NCBI GenBank assembly: GCA_029257775.1
Contig: JARIAQ010000023.1
Span: 62,001 to 126,000 of the forward strand
DNA: 64,000 nt
Direction of reading: 5' to 3'
Source: Blautia sp.
GTDB taxonomy: Bacteria > Bacillota > Clostridia > Lachnospirales > Lachnospiraceae
The translations under genes and the position numbers were made by a program. A model generated the notes under the pieces. It made no database searches. It saw nothing but the letters and a program-made list of their open reading frames with translations, and was not told where the DNA came from. Below are positions 9,901-18,692 of this stretch, piece after piece; positions within the stretch are counted from its first letter, which is position 1; every line of letters begins with the position of its first letter.

Positions 9901-10659
9901 ATGGAAACGAAAAATCCAATTCAGGTAGCTGATCGCCTGTTTCTTGTTTTAGAAACCTTAGCAGAAACTGGCCCCGTTACTTTGTCTGAACTTTGTAGCC
10001 ATCTTGATTTAAATAAAAGTACTGTTCATAGATTACTATGTTCTCTTATTTATATGGGATATGTGAAACAGGAAAATGAAACTGGTAAATATTCCCTTTC
10101 CTTTAAATTGCTTGCACTTTCCAATAAACTTTTAGCACGTATGGATATTCTGGAAACCGTTAGACCTTATTTAAAAAAGCTCTCACAACTTACAGGAGAA
10201 ACAGTTCACTTTGTTCAACGAGAACAGGCTGATGCCGTTTATATTTATAAAGAAGAGTCTTATCAAAATTCCATTCGTATGGTTTCCAAAGTAGGAAGCC
10301 GCATTCCTCTTTACTGTTCTGGTGTAGGAAAAGCTATCGTAGCAGATATGGATGAAGCCCAAATTAAAACTCTGTGGGAAAATAGTTCCATCCAGAAACT
10401 CACGCCTTACACCATTACTGATTATGCCCAGTTTTTTAAAAAAATTGAAGAAGTAAGAAAAAAAGGTTATGCTCTTGACGACGAGGAAAACGAATTAGGT
10501 GTTCGCTGCATTGCTGTAAGTATACCCGATTACCGTAATAAACCTAAGTATGCTTTTTCTATTTCAGCTCCTGTGGGACGAATGTCAGACTCTCGTATAG
10601 AAAAATTATCTCAGATTGCTTTGGATATTAAAAGTGAAATTCTCACTGCTATAAAATAA
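9901..10659 (+). CDS. kdgR: IclR family regulator (KdgR-like)
   Basis: A 252-residue regulator. An N-terminal winged helix-turn-helix (residues about 8-65, with SELCSHLDLNKSTVHRLLCSL) is followed by the IclR effector domain (VGSRIPLYCSGVGKAIVADM, DDEENELGVRCIAVSI). Divergent from eda-kdgK, it most likely represses them and responds to KDG or KDPG, as KdgR does in other bacteria; the effector is inferred. The ATG is chosen over an upstream TTG because AAGGAGA is 10 bases from the ATG and too close to the TTG. Confidence 0.87.
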   Translation: METKNPIQVADRLFLVLETLAETGPVTLSELCSHLDLNKSTVHRLLCSLIYMGYVKQENETGKYSLSFKLLALSNKLLARMDILETVRPYLKKLSQLTGETVHFVQREQADAVYIYKEESYQNSIRMVSKVGSRIPLYCSGVGKAIVADMDEAQIKTLWENSSIQKLTPYTITDYAQFFKKIEEVRKKGYALDDEENELGVRCIAVSIPDYRNKPKYAFSISAPVGRMSDSRIEKLSQIALDIKSEILTAIK

Positions 10660-10711
10660 AAAGAGTTTTCACACAAAACATTTTAAAACTCTCTGTTTCG
10701 TGTGAAAACTC
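10655..10711. terminator. Bidirectional terminator between kdgR and the LytTR operon
   Basis: An 18-bp stem with one mismatch (10663-10680 with 10694-10711) lies between convergent genes. The minus-strand tail is TTTTTATTTTATAG, a good U-tract for the LytTR operon; the plus tail is weaker. Confidence 0.78.
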
Positions 10712-10724
10712 AACTTTAATTCCC

Positions 10725-11387
10725 TTATTTATCTTTTGTATAAACAAACTTTAATGCATACATAGGTCCAAATTGAGAATAGAAAGAATCTAATTCTACC
10801 ATACAGTGTTCATCATCTATATACACTTCTGCTGGTTTTTCCCTCTTAATAAATTCCAATTTTCTTCCATTTTTCATACAATATCTTTCAATGGCAATAC
10901 AAAATTCTTCCACTGATTTAGGACATTCATCTAAATCTGCCAACATTACTCTTTTTGGGTTCAGCACGTGATTTAATTCATCTGCACATTTAGAAATGTA
11001 AACATAATCTAAAATAATAAATCCAATTATCACCACTGCATCCAGGAGCAAAATTATACGAATAGGAGTTTGCTCTGCCAACAACACACCTATGCCAATC
11101 ACCGGAATAAAAGCAAGGTTGATCCAATAAATACTAGAAATCCCTTTCATCCAATATTTACAAATTCCTTTTTGCTCCTTTTGCTCTTTTCTGTAATAAC
11201 TATAAAAAAACAACATACCTACCAATATATAACACAAAAGAATCAAACTCAGATAGGGCATTAATAAAAGGGTGAATTCTTGATCCTTTTGTATTCCCAA
11301 ATACAGGATTGTTACAATAAACATAATACCGCCCATAATCGCTCCATGTTTTATAATGTTTCGTCCATTCTCTGACAATTTTTTCAT
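10725..11387 (-). CDS. Four-helix membrane protein paired with a LytTR regulator
   Basis: No firm family match by eye. The 220-residue protein has four predicted membrane helices (around HGAIMGGIMFIVTILYLGI, LLLMPYLSLILLCYILVGM, WINLAFIPVIGIGVLL and IILLLDAVVIIGFIIL), then a cytosolic C-terminal domain of about 80 residues. Its ATG overlaps the LytTR stop as ATGA, with AAGGAGG upstream. In LytTR regulatory systems (for example HdrRM and BrsRM of streptococci) such partners hold the regulator inactive at the membrane. That role is inferred from context here; the extra C-terminal domain is larger than in DUF3021-type partners. Confidence 0.6.
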   Translation of the reverse strand: MKKLSENGRNIIKHGAIMGGIMFIVTILYLGIQKDQEFTLLLMPYLSLILLCYILVGMLFFYSYYRKEQKEQKGICKYWMKGISSIYWINLAFIPVIGIGVLLAEQTPIRIILLLDAVVIIGFIILDYVYISKCADELNHVLNPKRVMLADLDECPKSVEEFCIAIERYCMKNGRKLEFIKREKPAEVYIDDEHCMVELDSFYSQFGPMYALKFVYTKDK

Positions 11388-11836
11388 AACCATCCCTCCT
11401 TGACTTTATTTCTAAGTTCTTTTACATATTTTCTAGAAATATAAGTACCGTCTCCATTGTAAAATTCTGCCAACATAATCCCTCCTGACAAGGGTTTATA
11501 TGTTTTTACTCCCTGTAAATTTAAAATTGCCGATTTAGAAACCCTCATAAAATAATGTGGTAATATTCTCTCCAACTCATATAATCTTAACTTTACTCTA
11601 TAAATGTCTTTTTCTGTATGCACATACTGAATTTCTTGTATGGTTTCAATATAATAAATCCCCTCTAATTTTACAGGTATTTGTGTCTTTTCTTTCTGAC
11701 ACAGTAGATATCCAGAATAAAATTCTTCTTTCTGAATATACTTTTCCAAACGTTTTATAGCATCCGTTTTTTTATGCACATATAGCTTTGCCTCCTCCAC
11801 CTCTGTATCAGAAATAAGCTTTAGTGAGACCTTCAT
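11384..11836 (-). CDS. LytTR-domain transcription regulator
   Basis: A 150-residue stand-alone LytTR protein without a receiver domain. The C-terminal half is the LytTR DNA-binding domain (IQYVHTEKDIYRVKLRLYELERILP, YFMRVSKSAILNLQGV, GDGTYISRKYVKELR). The N-terminal 45 residues are of unknown role. It is translationally coupled to the membrane partner, and two 9-bp direct repeats lie just upstream of its promoter, so positive autoregulation is likely. Confidence 0.85.
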   Translation of the reverse strand: MKVSLKLISDTEVEEAKLYVHKKTDAIKRLEKYIQKEEFYSGYLLCQKEKTQIPVKLEGIYYIETIQEIQYVHTEKDIYRVKLRLYELERILPHYFMRVSKSAILNLQGVKTYKPLSGGIMLAEFYNGDGTYISRKYVKELRNKVKEGWL

Positions 11837-11868
11837 CTTTTTCCCCCCTTTTCTAGTACTTTGATTAT

Positions 11869-11892
11869 ATAAAAGTTCTTTAAAAAAGTCTA
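11869..11892 (-). promoter_or_regulatory. Promoter of the LytTR operon
   Basis: The minus strand has TAGACT (11892-11887), 17 bases, then TATAAT. The poor -35 element next to the LytTR repeats suggests activator dependence. Confidence 0.5.
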
Positions 11893-11901
11893 TTTTTGTC
11901 A

Positions 11902-11931
11902 GGTAAGTGGTTCATAATCTATGGTAAGTGG
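11902..11931 (-). promoter_or_regulatory. LytTR-type direct-repeat operator
   Basis: CCACTTACC occurs twice on the minus strand (11931-11923 and 11910-11902), exactly 21 bp apart start to start, ending 9 bases upstream of the -35 element. Two 9-bp repeats two helical turns apart is the known layout of LytTR binding sites. The distal copy lies over the cutC stop codon. Confidence 0.65.
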
Positions 11932-12683
11932 CACTTAAATTTTTTATCTAAAACCTTTCTAGCATTTTCCACTCTTTCCTTTGATGTTTGCCAGATTTCA
12001 TATTCATCAAATCCCGGAAGCCCCATGGAAACTTGAGGATTACGAAATTCCATTTTACTTTCTTTTTTTATTTTTCCAGATAAGTGATAGGAAGTAATGC
12101 CCGTTTCTTCATATAGCTTCTCAATGACCCTTGCATCTACTCCTGCACCTGCTAAAATTTCTATTCTATTCCCACTTTTTTCTTGCAATTCTTTTAAAAG
12201 CCTCCTGCCTTCCCATGCAGAATTTTTTTGTCCACTGGTAAGAATTGTTTTTATCCCTAAAGAAATGGCACTTTCCATTGTCTCCAAAGGATTTTTGCAT
12301 ACATCGAAAGCTCGATGAAGAGCTACATCTACTTTTCCTGCACAACTGATTAAATTTTTCATTTGTTCAATATCCAGATTTCCTGTTGGCGTCAAAATAC
12401 CTGTAACTATTCCCTCTACTCCCATTTCAGCAAACTTCTGTACATCTTCCCTCATCATTTCCAATTCATAAAAACTATAACAAAAATCTCCGAAACGAGG
12501 TCGCAAAAGAATGCGTATTTTTAAGTCTGTATATTTTCTAATCATATGAAATAATGTCTCTGAGGGTGTTACTCCTCCTACAAGTAAATCACTACACAAC
12601 TCAATTCGATCCGCTCCACCTTCAAAAGCTGCAACTGCTGATTCTACGCTATCTACACAAACCTCTAAAATTCCTTTACTCAT
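11919..12683 (-). CDS. cutC: CutC family protein
   Basis: A 254-residue TIM-barrel protein of the CutC family (EVCVDSVESAVAAFEGGADRIELCSDL, GGVTPS, HRAFDVCKNP, TSGQKNSAWEG). The name comes from an old E. coli copper-tolerance locus; the real enzymatic role is unclear. The chosen ATG (MSKGILEV) has GGAGG 8-9 bases upstream. A longer ORF would start inside a terminator hairpin, which argues against it. It sits downstream of the PTS operon, separated by that weak terminator. Confidence 0.85.
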   Translation of the reverse strand: MSKGILEVCVDSVESAVAAFEGGADRIELCSDLLVGGVTPSETLFHMIRKYTDLKIRILLRPRFGDFCYSFYELEMMREDVQKFAEMGVEGIVTGILTPTGNLDIEQMKNLISCAGKVDVALHRAFDVCKNPLETMESAISLGIKTILTSGQKNSAWEGRRLLKELQEKSGNRIEILAGAGVDARVIEKLYEETGITSYHLSGKIKKESKMEFRNPQVSMGLPGFDEYEIWQTSKERVENARKVLDKKFKCHLP

Positions 12684-12710
12684 TTTATATTCCTCCATTT
12701 TCTTCCCATT

Positions 12711-12740
12711 ATAAAAGAAAGAAAATGGGCTACCATTTTC
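12711..12740 (-). terminator. Weak terminator after the PTS operon
   Basis: GAAAATGG pairs with CCATTTTC across a 4-base loop, followed on the minus strand by TTTCTTTTAT. It lies between the EIICB gene and cutC; an 8-bp AT-rich stem may allow read-through. Confidence 0.55.
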
Positions 12741-12797
12741 AAGCATCTCGCCCAAAATAGTAACCCAATATCTTAAAAGGGATTAGAACTTCCTTCG

Positions 12798-14240
12798 TTA
12801 TTTACAAAGTTTTTTAAATTCATCAGCCACAAACTGTACCTTTGTTCCAATAATAACCTGAACAGCAGTTTTACTTGGTCTGATAACGCCTGCTACACCT
12901 GCAGACTTAATTTTCTTTTCATCTACTAATGTATAATCTTTGATTTCAAGACGAAGTCTTGTAATACAATTATCGATAGATGTAACATTGGCAGCACCGC
13001 CAACACCTTCCAGAACAACTTTAGCAATACCTGTAAAGTCATCATTTGCAAGTTCTACCTTTGTTTCATCCATATCATCATCTTCTCTACCAGGTGTCTT
13101 CATATTGAATTTTACAATTACAAATCTAAATACTACATAGTAAATAACACCAACAACAAGACCAATTGGAATTAACAACAGTGGATTTCGTGCAAATGGA
13201 GCCTTATAACTTAAGAACCAATCTACAAAACCAGCACTAAAATTAAATCCTGCACGTACAGGAAGTGCTGCTACAACAGCCATAGAAATACCTGTTAATA
13301 AAGCATGTACTACATATAATGCTGGTGCAAGGAACATAAATGAGAATTCCAAAGGTTCTGTAACACCATTAAAGAAGGAAGCAATTGCTGCAGACATTAA
13401 AAGACCTGCTACAACTTTTTTCTTGGTTGTTTTTGCTGTATGGTACATAGCCAGAGCTGCTGCTGGAAGGCCAAACATCATTACAGGGAAGAAACCAGAC
13501 ATATACATACCAGTTTCACCTACTACACCACCTTCAATCTGTCCCCAGAATTTTCCAATATCACTAATACCAGCAACATCAAACCAGAATACAGAATTCA
13601 ATGCATGATGTAAACCGAATGGGATTAACAGACGGTTGAAGAAACCATAAATACCTGCTCCAATTGGTCCTAAGCCCATAATAAATTTACCAAGGGCAAT
13701 CAATCCATTATAAACAACTGGCCATACAAAGAACAATACCAAACTAGAGATTAAAGAAGCACCTGCTGTAACAATAGCAACACATCTCTTACCACTAAAG
13801 AATGAGAATGCATCTGGTAATTTTGTATTTTTGAATTTATTGTAGCATGCTGCTGCAATAAGACCACATAAAATACCTATAAACTGTGTCTGTGTTTTAG
13901 CAAAAGCTGGATCTACCTTCTCTACTGCTGTCTGTGTAAGCATAGCAACAACATTTGTAGAAAGCAAAGTTGTTGTCATAATCCAAGAAACAAGACCTGC
14001 AAGACCTGCTGTACCATCATTGTCATCAGACATACCAACAGCAACACCAATTGCAAATAGAATTGGCATCTGATCAATTAAACATCCGCCTCCTTTTAAT
14101 AAGAAAGCTGCAATTACGTTATTAGCACCCCAACCGGTAGGATCAATCCAATATCCTATACCCTGCAAAATAGCTGCAACCGGAAGACACGCAACCGGAA
14201 GCATCAGAGATTTTCCTAATCTTTGAAGATATCTCATCAT
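12798..14240 (-). CDS. PTS EIICB, glucose/N-acetylglucosamine family (NagE/NagP-like)
   Basis: Membrane permease that imports and phosphorylates a hexose. The EIIC part (residues 1-375) begins with LQRLGKSLMLPVACLPVAA and contains GIYGFFNRLLIPFGLHHAL, GMYMSGFFPVMMFGLPAA and NGVTEPLEFSFMFLAP. The EIIB domain follows with the phosphorylated Cys in DNCITRLRLEI. Details such as FFSGKR and the end of EIIC (KTPGRED) resemble GlcNAc-type NagP/NagE more than PtsG; glucose cannot be excluded. EIIA is encoded separately just upstream. Two adjacent ATGs follow AAGGAGGA. Confidence 0.87.
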   Translation of the reverse strand: MMRYLQRLGKSLMLPVACLPVAAILQGIGYWIDPTGWGANNVIAAFLLKGGGCLIDQMPILFAIGVAVGMSDDNDGTAGLAGLVSWIMTTTLLSTNVVAMLTQTAVEKVDPAFAKTQTQFIGILCGLIAAACYNKFKNTKLPDAFSFFSGKRCVAIVTAGASLISSLVLFFVWPVVYNGLIALGKFIMGLGPIGAGIYGFFNRLLIPFGLHHALNSVFWFDVAGISDIGKFWGQIEGGVVGETGMYMSGFFPVMMFGLPAAALAMYHTAKTTKKKVVAGLLMSAAIASFFNGVTEPLEFSFMFLAPALYVVHALLTGISMAVVAALPVRAGFNFSAGFVDWFLSYKAPFARNPLLLIPIGLVVGVIYYVVFRFVIVKFNMKTPGREDDDMDETKVELANDDFTGIAKVVLEGVGGAANVTSIDNCITRLRLEIKDYTLVDEKKIKSAGVAGVIRPSKTAVQVIIGTKVQFVADEFKKLCK

Positions 14241-14365
14241 AATAAAAAATCCTCCTTCTTTTTCCTGTTTTAATCCCTTTTACCATACAATGGAAACCCG
14301 CATAAAACGTGCTGCCATTTTTTTATTTTAAGCCGTAAAGTCGGCATAAAATACCTTTTTAATTC

Positions 14366-14854
14366 TTATTTCATTTTGATACTCACTACATCATCTTTCG
14401 GCATCACTTCTTTACCGAAAATTCCTTCTACTGTTGCGTAATCATCTGTATTACATACGATCATCGGTGTGATAGTATCATATCCCGCCTCTTTTACTTC
14501 ATCTAAATCTACTGTTAAAAGCAAGTCACCTTTTTTTACCTTATCTCCTGCTTTTACATGGCCTTCAAAACCCTTTCCTTTTAATTCTACTGTATCAAGA
14601 CCGACATGAATTAAAATTTCTACTCCATTTTCTGCTGTCATACTTACAGCGTGAAGAGTATCAAATACCATTGCGATTTCTCCATCAACAGGAGCATAAA
14701 TTTTACCTTCAGACGGAAGGATTGCCACGCCCTGTCCCAACATGCCTGTACTAAAAGTTGGATCATTTACTTCTTTTAAATCAACTGCATTTCCTTTTAC
14801 TGGTGCTCCTAAAAAGAAAACATTCTCCTGCTTTTTCTTTAAAAAATTAAACAT
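14366..14854 (-). CDS. crr: PTS EIIA, glucose type
   Basis: A 162-residue soluble EIIA of the Glc family that passes phosphate from HPr to EIIB. The two active-site histidines are His68 (DTLHAVSM) and His83 (VEILIHVGLDTVELKG). The remaining fold motifs GMLGQGVAILPSEG and KVKKGDLL are intact. AGGAGG precedes the ATG. It is separated from the EIICB gene by about 125 bases that contain small dyads of unclear function. Confidence 0.92.
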   Translation of the reverse strand: MFNFLKKKQENVFFLGAPVKGNAVDLKEVNDPTFSTGMLGQGVAILPSEGKIYAPVDGEIAMVFDTLHAVSMTAENGVEILIHVGLDTVELKGKGFEGHVKAGDKVKKGDLLLTVDLDEVKEAGYDTITPMIVCNTDDYATVEGIFGKEVMPKDDVVSIKMK

Positions 14855-14863
14855 ATTTTCCTC

Positions 14864-15904
14864 CTAATTATATGAAAAATAATCTAACGCCTTTAAATGA
14901 TTAAAAGCTTCTTCTTCCGTAAGATAAGGTTCTCCTGCAAGAGGACCTGACTTCATGCCACTGGCATCTACATAGACAGTTTGTCCATTCATAGAAACTG
15001 CACAAAATACATAACTTTCGCCTTCACCAAATCCACCTTGCCACTCTCCAGCTACAATATGTGCTTCCATTCCAGCCCGGTTACAAAGTTCTGCCAAAAT
15101 TTTGGCATATCCAAGAACTGTTGCTTTTCCATCTAGAACTGCAACTATATGATTACTAGAATAATATTTATCCAATAAATCTCCTATATGAGGTGCTTTT
15201 TCTCCTCTAATTTCCATATTATCAATAGGACTCATATTTTCTTTTAACCACTTCAAAAAATAATCTACTGTACTTTTTTCACCACTATCCTTAGATACTC
15301 CGGCCATAATCTCATCAAAAATCTGTTCTGTATTTTGCAACCTTCTATTAATTTCATCAACTTCACTTTCGTTATTCACTGCCAGACCTTCTCTAATTTC
15401 ATCGAGATTGGAAATGATTCCTCCTGGTGCAAAGGCTGCCTGAATTTCAATTCCTTCTGCACAAGATAAAAATAAAATCACTTTTGAAATCTTATTTTCT
15501 GTAATCCTATTTAAATCCTTATCTTCGTACTGTATATAGACTTCATCTTCCGTCATGGGAATTTCTACGAATCCATAAAAATAATTTTTTCCTTCACACT
15601 CCAAGGCAGTAATAATTCTCTGATATTCTTTCCCATTCACTGGTTCAGGAAGTGTTAGTACACCACCTTTTAAATTCTCTATACATTCCTTTAAAAAGAG
15701 ATATGCGTCATGCTCTTTTTGTGTAAGTTGTTTAGAATAAAACTCACTTTCTACTGATACTTCTTTTCTAGGACAATCTTCTAATTTTCCAGAAAGAGTA
15801 TTGGATAGTGTGATTTTTCTCTGCCAGAAAAAAAATACTGCCAAAAAAAACACTATCATTCCAATAAGAACTGTTGCCTTCTTATGTTTCTTTATGTAAT
15901 TCAT
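14864..15904 (-). CDS. Membrane-anchored transglutaminase-like protein lacking catalytic residues
   Basis: A 346-residue protein with one N-terminal membrane helix (about residues 10-27), a middle region of unknown fold, and a C-terminal transglutaminase-like core. The core region DGKATVLGYAKILAELCNRAGM matches the family pattern, but the catalytic Cys position holds Val (KATVLGYAK for KGxCxGYA) and the His position appears to be Tyr (YVFCAV for HAWxxV). Only the Asp-like site in VYVDAS remains. It is therefore probably a binding protein or pseudoenzyme outside the membrane. It lies between ptsI and crr with tight spacing, an unusual place for such a gene. Confidence 0.6.
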   Translation of the reverse strand: MNYIKKHKKATVLIGMIVFFLAVFFFWQRKITLSNTLSGKLEDCPRKEVSVESEFYSKQLTQKEHDAYLFLKECIENLKGGVLTLPEPVNGKEYQRIITALECEGKNYFYGFVEIPMTEDEVYIQYEDKDLNRITENKISKVILFLSCAEGIEIQAAFAPGGIISNLDEIREGLAVNNESEVDEINRRLQNTEQIFDEIMAGVSKDSGEKSTVDYFLKWLKENMSPIDNMEIRGEKAPHIGDLLDKYYSSNHIVAVLDGKATVLGYAKILAELCNRAGMEAHIVAGEWQGGFGEGESYVFCAVSMNGQTVYVDASGMKSGPLAGEPYLTEEEAFNHLKALDYFSYN

Positions 15905-15909
15905 TTTCT

Positions 15910-17529
15910 CTATTCCATTTCTCGAACTATCTTTCTAAGTTTTAAAATCATAGATGGAGCTACGGAAAGTTCATCTACTCCCATATTTACAAAAGTTTCT
16001 GTAAGTTCTGTATCAGCTCCTAATTCTCCGCAAATTCCTACCCATTTCCCTGCAGCATGTGCATGATCCACCACCATTTTAATCATTTTCAAAATCGCTT
16101 TGTGATGTGGATTATAAAACGCCTCTAATTTATCATTTTGACGATCAATAGCAAGAGTATACTGGGTTAAATCATTTGTTCCTATGCTGAAGAAATCCAC
16201 CAATTTTGCCAAATCATCACTAATGAATGCTGCTGCCGGTGTTTCAATCATAATTCCTTCTTCTACATCCTTATATGGGATATCAGAAGCCTCAAGTTCT
16301 GATTTTACTTCTTTTACAATTTCTTTAATTCTCATTACTTCTTCTACAGAAGTAATCATAGGATACATAATAGAAAGTGTTCCATATGTAGAAGCTCTTA
16401 AAAGTGCCCTTAACTGTACTTTAAAAATTTCTGGTTGTGACAAACAAATACGAATAGCACGATAACCCAATGCCGGATTTTCTTCTTTCTCTAAATGTAA
16501 GTAATCTGCTTGCTTATCTGCACCAATATCCAGTGTACGAATAATCACTTTCTTACCTGCCATGTTCTGAACAACCTGCTTATATGCCTGAAACTGTTCT
16601 TCTTCTGTAGGAAGCTCATTTCGTCCAATATAGAGAAATTCACTTCTAAAAAGTCCAATTCCCCCTGCATCATTTTCCAAAACGTAACCCATATCGCCTA
16701 CGCTTCCAATATTGGCATAAATATTGATTTTTTTACCGCTTTTTGTAATATTTTCTTTTCCTTTTAGTTTTAAAAGTAAATTTTTCTTTTCTTCTTCCTC
16801 TGCGATTTTTACTTTTGCCTCTTTTTGAGTTTTTTCATCTGGATCTAAAATAAATGCCCCAGTAAAACCATCGACTACAGCACAAGCACCAGAAGAAATT
16901 TCATCTAAATTCATATCCACACCAATTAATGCAGGAATATTCATCATACGGGCAAGAATAGCTGTATGCGAATTTGTAGAACCATGCACTGTTACAAAGG
17001 CAAGAATTTTTTCTTTATCCATTTGTACAGTCTCACTTGGTGTTAAATCATCTGCCACAATAATTACAGGCTCTTCCAATTCCGTATCCATATTATTTTG
17101 TCCTGAAAGATTTCTCACCAGACGTTCTGAAATATCTTTAATATCTGCTGCTCTGGCTCTCATATAATCATCATCCATGCTGGCAAACATTTCTGAAAAA
17201 TTATCACCAGTAGATGCAACTGCATACTCTGCATTCACCTCCTGTGTGCGAATAATATTTTCAATAGACTCGTTATAGTCATCATCATCCAACATCATCT
17301 GATGTACTTCAAAGATTGCAGCACTGGCTTCCCCTACTTCTTTTAAGGCTTTTTCATAAAGTCTTTGAAGCTGTTCCTGTGATTTTTCTCTTGCAACCTT
17401 TACACGGTTTACTTCTTCATCTGAATTTTCTATTTTCACCCGTTTTACAACGTAATTTTCTTTTTTCAGCACGGAAATTTTTCCCAGCGCCACACCTTTA
17501 TATACAGACTTGCCACTCAGATGTTTCAT
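15910..17529 (-). CDS. ptsI: PTS enzyme I
   Basis: Phosphoenolpyruvate-protein phosphotransferase, entry point of phosphate into the PTS. The 539-residue protein has the HPr-binding domain, the phospho-His site GSTNSHTAILARMM, and a C-terminal PEP-binding TIM barrel (GIGLFRSEFLYIGR, SIGTNDLTQYTLAIDR, GICGELG). It follows ptsH closely. The start is uncertain: MKHLSGKSVYKG has CAGGGA upstream, while an ATG 15 bases earlier lacks a clear site. Confidence 0.93.
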   Translation of the reverse strand: MKHLSGKSVYKGVALGKISVLKKENYVVKRVKIENSDEEVNRVKVAREKSQEQLQRLYEKALKEVGEASAAIFEVHQMMLDDDDYNESIENIIRTQEVNAEYAVASTGDNFSEMFASMDDDYMRARAADIKDISERLVRNLSGQNNMDTELEEPVIIVADDLTPSETVQMDKEKILAFVTVHGSTNSHTAILARMMNIPALIGVDMNLDEISSGACAVVDGFTGAFILDPDEKTQKEAKVKIAEEEEKKNLLLKLKGKENITKSGKKINIYANIGSVGDMGYVLENDAGGIGLFRSEFLYIGRNELPTEEEQFQAYKQVVQNMAGKKVIIRTLDIGADKQADYLHLEKEENPALGYRAIRICLSQPEIFKVQLRALLRASTYGTLSIMYPMITSVEEVMRIKEIVKEVKSELEASDIPYKDVEEGIMIETPAAAFISDDLAKLVDFFSIGTNDLTQYTLAIDRQNDKLEAFYNPHHKAILKMIKMVVDHAHAAGKWVGICGELGADTELTETFVNMGVDELSVAPSMILKLRKIVREME

Positions 17530-17547
17530 ATTAATCCCTGCCATTTC

Positions 17548-17805
17548 TTATAAATTCTGTTCAAAAAACTCTTTCATTCCTTCAAAAGCAGCTTCTTCAT
17601 CATTTCCTTCTACCTGAATTTCTACTGTCTGTCCGCATTTTACCGCTAAAGACATAAGCATCATTAGCTTAGTAACATCTACTGTCTTTCCTTCTTTTGT
17701 AATTGTGATTTTACTTTCGTATTTCTTAGCTTCTTTCACCAACATCCCTGCAGGTCTTGCGTGAATTCCTAATTCATCTTTTACTGTGTACTCAAAACTT
17801 TTCAT
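17548..17805 (-). CDS. ptsH: HPr phosphocarrier with Lys at position 46
   Basis: An 85-residue HPr. The active His15 is present in LGIHARPAG with Arg17. In Gram-positive HPr the regulatory Ser46 stands in LKSIMGVMSL; here the aligned stretch is VTKLMMLMSL, so position 45 is Thr and 46 is Lys, while Ser52 is kept. The length and register match without gaps. This HPr should carry phosphate to EIIA but not be a target of HPr kinase, so it cannot serve CcpA signalling in the usual way. A second HPr elsewhere in the genome is possible. Confidence 0.92.
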   Translation of the reverse strand: MKSFEYTVKDELGIHARPAGMLVKEAKKYESKITITKEGKTVDVTKLMMLMSLAVKCGQTVEIQVEGNDEEAAFEGMKEFFEQNL

Positions 17806-17873
17806 TTTTAATATCTCCTTTCAATTAAAACATTTTTTCTTAAATTTATAAAAACTCCAATAAAGTTTTTCTT

Positions 17874-18692
17874 CTACATAATACGCTGAATATGAATAGC
17901 AAGAAAACCTATTTCTTCTTTATCCAATTTTTTCTCTAACCTTTTTTCCATATAATGGCAAACCAATTCTGAAATCTGTCCTGCTTTAGGATATTTACTC
18001 TGGATAAAATCATTCAATTCAATATTCACAGCTTCCCCTGTTTTTGCTCGTACTACCATATAATACAAATGACTCATCAATCGGATGTAAGCAAAAGAAT
18101 CTTCATCAATCTTATCGCCCAGACATTCTTCTATCATGGATATACAGTTATCAATAATCTGCGTTGTCTTTAGTGTCTCTGATACCTGCTCATCAGAAAG
18201 CCCCGAGTGTATATGAAGCGCAATAAATCCCGCCTCGTCATCTGATATCCGATATCCCGTCATTTTTTCTATAATTTCTCTGCTTTTTAATGCAACGGCG
18301 TATTCTTTTCCAAACAAAATTTTAATATCTGGAACAAAAGGATTTGACAAAAATATCTTTTCTTGCTCCCTTTTTGCCGCAAAAGCAATATGATCTGCTA
18401 ATGGCAACAAAATATCTCTTTTAATGGAATCAAAAACCTGTTCCGCTTCTTCAATAATCTTACCAGCAGCTTCTATATAAATTGGATCAATGGTATTCAC
18501 CACATTCATTGTAGAATTTCGTTCTTCTCTCACCACCGGTGTATATACAGATGCCCCTAGAATTTCTACAAACTCATCGCCTACTTTTCTTCCAAATCCT
18601 ATCCCTTTTCCCAGTAAAATTCTTTCACTTTCATCTTCCTTTACTTTTGCAAGCAACGCATTGTTGTTTAAAATTTTTAAAATACAGTACAT
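17874..18692 (-). CDS. licT: BglG/LicT family antiterminator
   Basis: A 272-residue RNA-binding antiterminator. The N-terminal CAT domain (MYCILKILNNNALLAK, GKGIGFGRKVGDEF) is followed by two PRD domains with conserved histidines (LADHIAFAA, FIALHIHSG, MSHLYYMVV, FLAIHIQRIM). PTS phosphorylation of PRD histidines controls activity in this family. A RAT site overlapping a terminator lies in its own leader, so it controls its own operon, including ptsHI, crr and EIICB. The shorter start is chosen because a longer ORF would begin in the terminator stem; GGGGGAA precedes the chosen ATG. Confidence 0.9.
   Translation of the reverse strand: MYCILKILNNNALLAKVKEDESERILLGKGIGFGRKVGDEFVEILGASVYTPVVREERNSTMNVVNTIDPIYIEAAGKIIEEAEQVFDSIKRDILLPLADHIAFAAKREQEKIFLSNPFVPDIKILFGKEYAVALKSREIIEKMTGYRISDDEAGFIALHIHSGLSDEQVSETLKTTQIIDNCISMIEECLGDKIDEDSFAYIRLMSHLYYMVVRAKTGEAVNIELNDFIQSKYPKAGQISELVCHYMEKRLEKKLDKEEIGFLAIHIQRIM

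Noticed and set aside
14241-14365. A second RAT/terminator or riboswitch before the EIICB gene
   Set aside because: Small dyads (GCCG/CGGC, AATGG/CCATT) occur, but no U-tract follows and no RAT ends match.
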